Below are positions 14,478-18,636 of a stretch of DNA of 18,636 nt, in pieces. The position numbers and the translations under genes were made by a program. The stretch is from the NCBI GenBank assembly GCA_050701635.1, contig JBOGDF010000069.1, forward strand, positions 1 through 18,636, read 5' to 3'. The notes beneath the pieces were generated by a model that did no database searches, had not been told where the DNA came from, and saw nothing but the letters and a program-made list of their open reading frames with translations. Origin of the DNA: WHSM01 sp050701635 (GTDB taxonomy: Bacteria; Actinomycetota; Actinomycetes; Mycobacteriales; Micromonosporaceae). Numbering within the stretch: position 1 is the first letter of the stretch; every line of letters starts with the position of its first letter.

Positions 14478-15741
14478 CCCGCACGACTGCCCCGAGCTGA
14501 CCGACTTCACCTGCGGGCTGCTCGAGGTGCCGCTGGACCGTACCTACGGGACCGGCGGCACGCTGCGGCTCAACGTCGCCGCCGCCAACAACGTGGACGC
14601 GCCGCGTGGCGTACTGCTGCTGCTCGCCGGTGGGCCGGGGCAGCCGGGTCCGGCGTTCATCCCGCTGTTTCTGAAGGTGATGCCGGAGGTGATGCGCGAA
14701 TACCGGCTGGTGATGCTGGACCAGCGCGGCACCGGCAACACCGCGATCGACTGCCCCGAGCTGCAGGAACAGGTCGGCGGCTCGGACGTGAAGCTGGCGA
14801 CCCCGGCGGCGATCCAGGACTGCGCCGACTCGCTCGGCGCCACCCGCCACCACTACACCTCCGCCGACACGGTGGCCGACCTGGACGCGCTGCGGCAGGC
14901 GCTCGGCGTCGACAAGTGGACCCTGGACGGTGTCTCGTACGGCAGTTTCGTCGCCCAGCAGTACGGCCTGACGTACCCGGAGCACACCACCGCGCTGGTG
15001 CTCGACTCGGTGGTGACGCAGGACAACGCCGACCCGCTGTACACCGCCTCGCTGCGCGGGTCCGGCCGGGTGCTGCGTACCGCCTGCCGGGAACAGTCCT
15101 GCGGGTACGACCCGGCGAAGGAGCTGGCCACGGTGCTGCGCCGCTACGGCGACGCGGTCGGCGTACTTGAGATGCTGATCGTGATGTCGATCATCGACCC
15201 GAAGCTGACCAACCCGCAGTTCGGCGTACTACGGCGGCTGCACGCCGCGGCGTCCGGCGACCCGGAGTCGTGGCGCGAGCTGCTCGGCTTCTTCCAGGGC
15301 CCGGACGGTACGCCGCCGCAGCAGCTCAGCGCCGGGCTGCACCTGGCGGCGGTCTGCGCGGACATCACCGACATGCCGTGGGGCGACTCCGCCGCGCCGC
15401 TCGCCGGCCGGGACGAGGCGCTGCACGCCGCGGTCAGCGAGCTGGAGACCGAAGAGGTGTGGCCGTTCCAGAAGCGCACCGCGGGCGAGCAGGGGCTGGT
15501 CGCCAACTGCCGGCACTGGCCCTCGGCGCGACCGATGCCGGCGCCGCCGCACCGTACGCTCTCCATGCCGGTGCTGCTGCTGTCCGGTAACCGGGATCTG
15601 TCCACCCCGCTGGAGTGGGCCGAGCAGCAGCTGGCGCACACCCCGTACGGCACCCACGTGGTGATCGACGGCGCCGGCCACTCGGTGCAGCGCCGTAGCC
15701 CCGCCGGGGCCCGCGCCGCGACCGACTTCCTGCTCCGCTGA
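14350..15741 (+). CDS. Secreted alpha/beta-hydrolase with TAP-like C-terminus
   Basis: The product is a 463-residue exported serine hydrolase of the tripeptidyl-aminopeptidase / proline-iminopeptidase group. A Sec signal peptide spans about residues 1-29 (MTRTRLL start, APLGA repeated, ASA end). The oxyanion region is LLLAGGPGQPG, followed by LDQRGTGNTAIDCPEL. The nucleophile is S196 in GVSYGS; D416 in GNRDLS and H444 in GAGHSV complete the triad. The C-terminal 80 residues fit the TAP-like domain. It probably cleaves N-terminal peptides or other small amides or esters outside the cell. The ATG at 14350 is favoured because it starts the signal peptide; ATG 14308 is open. There is no ribosome site, and the start lies inside the upstream AraC frame, so coupling is likely. 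It ends ahead of a GC-rich hairpin. Confidence 0.91.
   Translation: MTRTRLLTLAGLLAAVLFAPLGAAPLGASATTLTGTAGTGLADPHDCPELTDFTCGLLEVPLDRTYGTGGTLRLNVAAANNVDAPRGVLLLLAGGPGQPGPAFIPLFLKVMPEVMREYRLVMLDQRGTGNTAIDCPELQEQVGGSDVKLATPAAIQDCADSLGATRHHYTSADTVADLDALRQALGVDKWTLDGVSYGSFVAQQYGLTYPEHTTALVLDSVVTQDNADPLYTASLRGSGRVLRTACREQSCGYDPAKELATVLRRYGDAVGVLEMLIVMSIIDPKLTNPQFGVLRRLHAAASGDPESWRELLGFFQGPDGTPPQQLSAGLHLAAVCADITDMPWGDSAAPLAGRDEALHAAVSELETEEVWPFQKRTAGEQGLVANCRHWPSARPMPAPPHRTLSMPVLLLSGNRDLSTPLEWAEQQLAHTPYGTHVVIDGAGHSVQRRSPAGARAATDFLLR
14404..14433. repeat. Perfect 15-bp tandem duplication in overlapping coding sequence
   Basis: The unit gcgccgctgggcgcc occurs twice head to tail. In the hydrolase frame it encodes APLGA twice within the signal peptide core. 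Being a multiple of three it also keeps the overlapping AraC frame open. Confidence 0.9.
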
Positions 15742-15760
15742 CCCCAGCCGGGTCGACCTG

Positions 15761-15796
15761 GGCAAGGGGCGGGCGCCAGCCGCGCCCGGCCTTGCC
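15761..15796 (+). terminator. Candidate GC-rich hairpin terminator without T-tract
   Basis: Arms GGCAAGG (15761-15767) and CCTTGCC (15790-15796) enclose a second stem, CGGGCGC (15770-15776) with GCGCCCG (15782-15788), on a 5-nt loop. A small internal loop (gg against g) separates the stems. It lies 19 bp after the hydrolase stop. No T-run follows, so termination efficiency is uncertain. The rest of the 15742-15845 gap shows no convincing promoter. Confidence 0.5.
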
Positions 15797-15845
15797 CGGG
15801 CGGGCTGCGACAAATCGGGTTGCCGGGTGTGTGATGCTGGGGCCG

Positions 15846-16691
15846 ATGCGTACCAAGAAGACCGACCGTACGGGTGAGCCGCCGCCGCCGCCGGAGCCGC
15901 TGGCCGTACCGGTGCTCGACAGCCACACCCACTTCGACCTGCAGGACGGCTGCGACACCGCCGCCGGGGTCGCCGACGCGCTCGCGAAAGCCCGCGCGGT
16001 CGGGGTGGACCGGGTGGTGCAGGTCGGGATCGACGTACCGTCCTCGCGGTGGGCGGCCGACCTCGCCGACCAGCTTCCCGGGGTGGTCGCCACAGTCGCG
16101 CTGCACCCCAACGACGCGCCGCACCAGCCCGACCTCGACGCCGCGCTGGCCGAGATCGACGCGCTCGCGGCCCGGGACCGGGTACGCGGCGTCGGTGAGA
16201 CCGGGCTGGACTACTTCCGTACCGACGAGGCCGGCCGGGAGCGGCAGCATCGCAGCTTCCGGGCGCACATCGACATCGCGAAACGGCACGGCAAGGCGCT
16301 GGTGATCCACGACCGCGACGCACATCAGGACGTGCTGCGGATCCTCGAGGAGGAGGGCGCCCCCGACCAGGTGGTGCTGCACTGCTTCTCCGGCGATGCG
16401 GAGTTCGCCAAGCAGTGCGCCGACCGGGGGTACGTGTGCAGCTTCGCCGGCACGGTGACGTTCAAGAACGCGCAGCCGCTGCGGGAGGCGGCGAGAACCC
16501 TGCCCGCCGAGCTGATCCTGGTGGAGACCGACGCGCCGTTCCTGACGCCGATGCCGTACCGGGGGCGGCCGAACGCGCCGTACCTGACCCCGCTCACCGT
16601 ACGGTTCCTGGCGGAGCTGCGGGGCGAGGAGCTCGACGAGCTGTGCGGCGTGATCTCGGCCACCGGCGACCGCGTGTTCGGCCCCTGGTGA
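15846..16691 (+). CDS. tatD: TatD-family metal-dependent deoxyribonuclease
   Basis: TatD enzymes are TIM-barrel metallohydrolases with 3'-5' exonuclease activity on DNA and RNA, linked to repair of oxidative damage. All metal ligands are present in the 281-residue chain: H27 and H29 in DSHTHFD, E118 in GVGETGLDYF, H155 in VIHDRDAH, H179 in LHCFSG and D229 in VETDAPFL. A Pro-rich, basic stretch of about 22 residues precedes the barrel. The ATG at 15846 is used; no strong ribosome site is seen. The order tatD-rpfB-ksgA is the same as Rv1008-Rv1010 in M. tuberculosis. The usual upstream neighbour, metG, is about 6.6 kb away here. Confidence 0.95.
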   Translation: MRTKKTDRTGEPPPPPEPLAVPVLDSHTHFDLQDGCDTAAGVADALAKARAVGVDRVVQVGIDVPSSRWAADLADQLPGVVATVALHPNDAPHQPDLDAALAEIDALAARDRVRGVGETGLDYFRTDEAGRERQHRSFRAHIDIAKRHGKALVIHDRDAHQDVLRILEEEGAPDQVVLHCFSGDAEFAKQCADRGYVCSFAGTVTFKNAQPLREAARTLPAELILVETDAPFLTPMPYRGRPNAPYLTPLTVRFLAELRGEELDELCGVISATGDRVFGPW

Positions 16692-16702
16692 CACGCCGGG
16701 AG

Positions 16703-16732
16703 TTGGCGCCGTACCACGGGCGCCGCTAGCCT
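16703..16732 (+). promoter_or_regulatory. Candidate promoter of leaderless rpfB
   Basis: TTGGCG (16703-16708) and TAGCCT (16727-16732) are separated by 18 nt, and the GTG start of rpfB follows 9 nt after the -10. No Shine-Dalgarno sequence lies before the GTG. The box sits in the 50-bp gap after tatD, so rpfB and ksgA may be transcribed separately from tatD. Confidence 0.52.
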
Positions 16733-16741
16733 CTGTCGGTC

Positions 16742-17869
16742 GTGAGCCTGCCGCATACCGACCGGCTGACTCGTCGCGCCGAGAAACCGCGCGGCGGGCT
16801 CCGCTGGCTACCCCAGACCCTGGCGATCCTGCTGCTGCTCGGCGGCGTCGCCGGCTACCTCGCCGGCACCACCGCGGTCCGGCTGGTCGACGACGGCGCG
16901 GGCCGTACGGTCCGCACGTACGCCTCCACCGTGAAGGGGCTGCTGCACCACGCCGGCGTCACCCTCGACCCGCACGACGAGGTCAAGCCGGCCCCGACCA
17001 CCCGGATCCAGCCCGACACCACCGTGGTGGTGGAGCGCGGCCGTCCGGTGAAGCTGACCCTGGACGGCGTGACGAAGACGCGCTGGGTCACCACGCGTAC
17101 CGTCGGCGAGCTGGTCGACACGCTCGGGCTGCGCGAGGCGAAGCTGCGGCTGTCCGACGAGCGCGGCACCGCGATCCCGCGGGACGGGATGGCGCTTACG
17201 GTGCGTACCGAGAAGCGGCTGACCCTGATCGCGGACGGCAAGCGGACCGCGCTCACCACGTACGCCGCGACCTCGAAAGAGCTGCTCGCCGAGCGCAAGC
17301 TCGCGCCGGAGGGCCGCGACGAGGTGAGGCCGGCGCTGGACGCCACGCTCGCCGGCGCCAAGGAGGTACGGCTGATCCGGGTCACCGTGAAGCCGAAGCG
17401 CGAGACGGTCCCGCTGCCGCCGCCGGTGAAGACGCAGCAGAACGACGAGTGGATGGTCGACCAGGAGCTCACCGTCGAGGCGGGCGCCCCCGGCAAGGCC
17501 GACCAGGAAGTCGAGTACATCTACCGCGACGGCAAGTACTCCGAACGTAAGGTGATCACCAGCAAGACGCTGGTGCAGCCGAAGCCGCGGGTGGTACGCA
17601 AGGGCACCAAGGCGTACCCACCCGACGACACCGGGCTCAACTGGGAGGCGCTCGCCGAGTGCGAGTCCGGCGGCAACCCGCGCGTGGTGTCGGCGGGCGG
17701 CACGTACCACGGGCTCTACCAGTTCAATGTGGACATGTGGCAGCGGATGGGCGGCATCGGAGTCCCCAGCCAGGCCACGCCGAGGGAGCAGACGTACCGG
17801 GCGATCCTGCTGTACAAGCGCGCGGGTGCGGACCAGTGGCCGCACTGCGGCCCCCGCCTGTTCTCGTGA
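16742..17869 (+). CDS. rpfB: Resuscitation-promoting factor RpfB, cell-wall muralytic enzyme
   Basis: RpfB cleaves peptidoglycan and helps dormant or spore-like actinobacterial cells resume growth. The 375-residue protein has the full RpfB layout: a basic cytoplasmic start, a membrane anchor or uncleaved signal at about 22-46, three DUF348 modules (about 50-200), a G5 domain (about 205-285), and the lysozyme-like Rpf domain (about 298-375). The Rpf domain begins WEALAECESGG; E308 aligns with the catalytic Glu, and C307 with C369 should form the conserved disulphide. HGLYQFNVDMW and QWPHCGP are also present. The GTG at 16742 has no ribosome site but a promoter-like element just upstream. It lies 13 bp before ksgA, and the two are likely co-transcribed, as in mycobacteria. 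Confidence 0.96.
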   Translation: MSLPHTDRLTRRAEKPRGGLRWLPQTLAILLLLGGVAGYLAGTTAVRLVDDGAGRTVRTYASTVKGLLHHAGVTLDPHDEVKPAPTTRIQPDTTVVVERGRPVKLTLDGVTKTRWVTTRTVGELVDTLGLREAKLRLSDERGTAIPRDGMALTVRTEKRLTLIADGKRTALTTYAATSKELLAERKLAPEGRDEVRPALDATLAGAKEVRLIRVTVKPKRETVPLPPPVKTQQNDEWMVDQELTVEAGAPGKADQEVEYIYRDGKYSERKVITSKTLVQPKPRVVRKGTKAYPPDDTGLNWEALAECESGGNPRVVSAGGTYHGLYQFNVDMWQRMGGIGVPSQATPREQTYRAILLYKRAGADQWPHCGPRLFS

Positions 17870-17882
17870 CGCCGGTGCTCGG

Positions 17883-18636
17883 ATGACGGGCCTGCTCGGC
17901 CCGGCCGAGATCCGCGCGCTGGCGAGCCGGCTCGGCACCCGGCCCACCAAGACCCTCGGCCAGAACTTCGTGGTCGACCCCAACACGGTGCAGCGGATCG
18001 TGAAGACCGCGTCGCTGCGCGACGACGACGTGACGTTGGAGGTCGGTCCCGGTCTCGGCTCCCTCACGCTGGCGTTGCTCCCCGCCTGTTCCCGGGTGTA
18101 CGCCGTCGAAATCGACCCGGTGCTCGCGGCACAGCTGCCGGCGACCGCCGAGGCGCACGCCCCCGACCTGGCGGACCGGCTGACCGTGCTCGCCGCGGAC
18201 GCGCTGCGGATCACCGGCGCCGATCTGCCCGCGCCGGCGCCGACCGCGCTGGTGGCGAACCTGCCGTACAACGTGGCGGTGCCGGTGGTGCTGCATCTGC
18301 TCGCCGAGCTGCCGTCGCTGGCCAGCGGCCTGGTGATGGTGCAGGCCGAGGTCGCGGACCGGCTCACCGCCGGCCCCGGCTCCCGGGTGTACGGCGTACC
18401 CAGCGTGAAGCTCGCCTGGTACGCCACGGCCACGTCGGCGGGCGCCGTACCCCGCAACGTGTTCTGGCCGGTGCCGAACGTCGACTCGAAGCTGGTCGCC
18501 TTCACCCGCCGCGAACCACCCGCCGACACCGACCGCAAGGCGGTCTTCGCCGTGGTCGACGCCGCGTTCGCGCAGCGCCGCAAGACCCTCCGCGCGGCGC
18601 TGGCCCGCTGGGCGGGCTCGCCGGCCACGGCGGAGG
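17883..18636 (+). CDS. rsmA: 16S rRNA (adenine1518/1519-N6)-dimethyltransferase, partial at window edge
   Basis: RsmA (KsgA) dimethylates two adjacent adenines in the 3' hairpin of 16S rRNA during small-subunit maturation. The frame is open from ATG 17883 to the last base (251 codons), and the remaining C-terminus lies outside. The N-terminus has the family hallmark TKTLGQNFVVDPN, then the SAM-binding EVGPGLGSLT and VYAVEIDP, the catalytic NLPYNVAVP (motif IV), WPVPNVDSKLV and the C-terminal FAQRRKTLR. GTG and GTA codons are used as in its neighbours. It follows the rpfB stop by 13 bp with no clear ribosome site or promoter, so it is probably expressed from the rpfB transcript. In mycobacteria ispE follows next. 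Confidence 0.96.
   Translation, partial: MTGLLGPAEIRALASRLGTRPTKTLGQNFVVDPNTVQRIVKTASLRDDDVTLEVGPGLGSLTLALLPACSRVYAVEIDPVLAAQLPATAEAHAPDLADRLTVLAADALRITGADLPAPAPTALVANLPYNVAVPVVLHLLAELPSLASGLVMVQAEVADRLTAGPGSRVYGVPSVKLAWYATATSAGAVPRNVFWPVPNVDSKLVAFTRREPPADTDRKAVFAVVDAAFAQRRKTLRAALARWAGSPATAE

Noticed and set aside
12771..14510. Open frame of 579 codons on the minus strand across matB and the AraC gene
   Set aside because: It covers two well-supported genes in wrong frames and its translation is compositionally biased.
16692..16741. c-di-AMP (ydaO-type) riboswitch upstream of rpfB
   Set aside because: Such elements precede some actinobacterial rpf genes, but only 50 bp separate tatD and rpfB and no matching structure is visible.

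Overview
The window comes from a high-GC actinomycete. GC-rich third codon positions, frequent GTG starts, an ECF42 sigma factor with its DGPF partner, a protein O-mannosyltransferase and a resuscitation-promoting factor all point that way. Heavy use of GTAC-containing codon pairs suggests a Micromonosporaceae-like genome; that family assignment is inference only.

Layout. (1) 1-1388, minus strand: a YciI/DGPF protein and a downstream ECF42 sigma factor (cut by the left edge) overlap by ATGA, and a TGTCGA-N17-CGTC promoter of the kind reported for ECF42 lies upstream. (2) 1398-3461, minus: a secreted LVIVP-repeat protein with an inserted PA domain, ending at a perfect 16-bp terminator with nine U. 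(3) 3553-6015: pmt (minus) and rsmI (plus) diverge from a 51-bp gap where their candidate -10 boxes overlap. (4) 6040-7284, minus: a small secreted four-cysteine protein and a membrane protein whose 3' end, stop codon included, is partly duplicated. (5) 7407-9600, plus: metG and a small membrane protein. (6) 9626-13381, minus: matB, an HD-like DUF6817-type protein, a VOC protein and a DUF222/HNH protein. (7) 13476-15741, plus: an AraC-type regulator and a secreted TAP-like hydrolase overlapping by 128 nt. (8) 15846-18636, plus: tatD, rpfB and ksgA/rsmA (cut by the right edge).

The backbone pmt/rsmI ... metG ... tatD-rpfB-ksgA matches the order known from Mycobacterium tuberculosis (Rv1002c/Rv1003 ... 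Rv1007c-Rv1010). Here about 6 kb of accessory genes lie between metG and tatD. No tRNA, rRNA, CRISPR array, insertion sequence or complete mobile element was seen. There is no gene-free stretch over 300 bases; the largest gap, 3318-3552, holds a candidate promoter and a short degenerate repeat.

There is no clear-cut new system. The strongest leads are the self-regulated ECF42/DGPF unit, a recurring leaderless-start signature (TANNNT 5-9 nt before the start codon of five genes), the bidirectional pmt/rsmI promoter, the matB-DUF6817 coupling, and the long AraC/hydrolase overlap.
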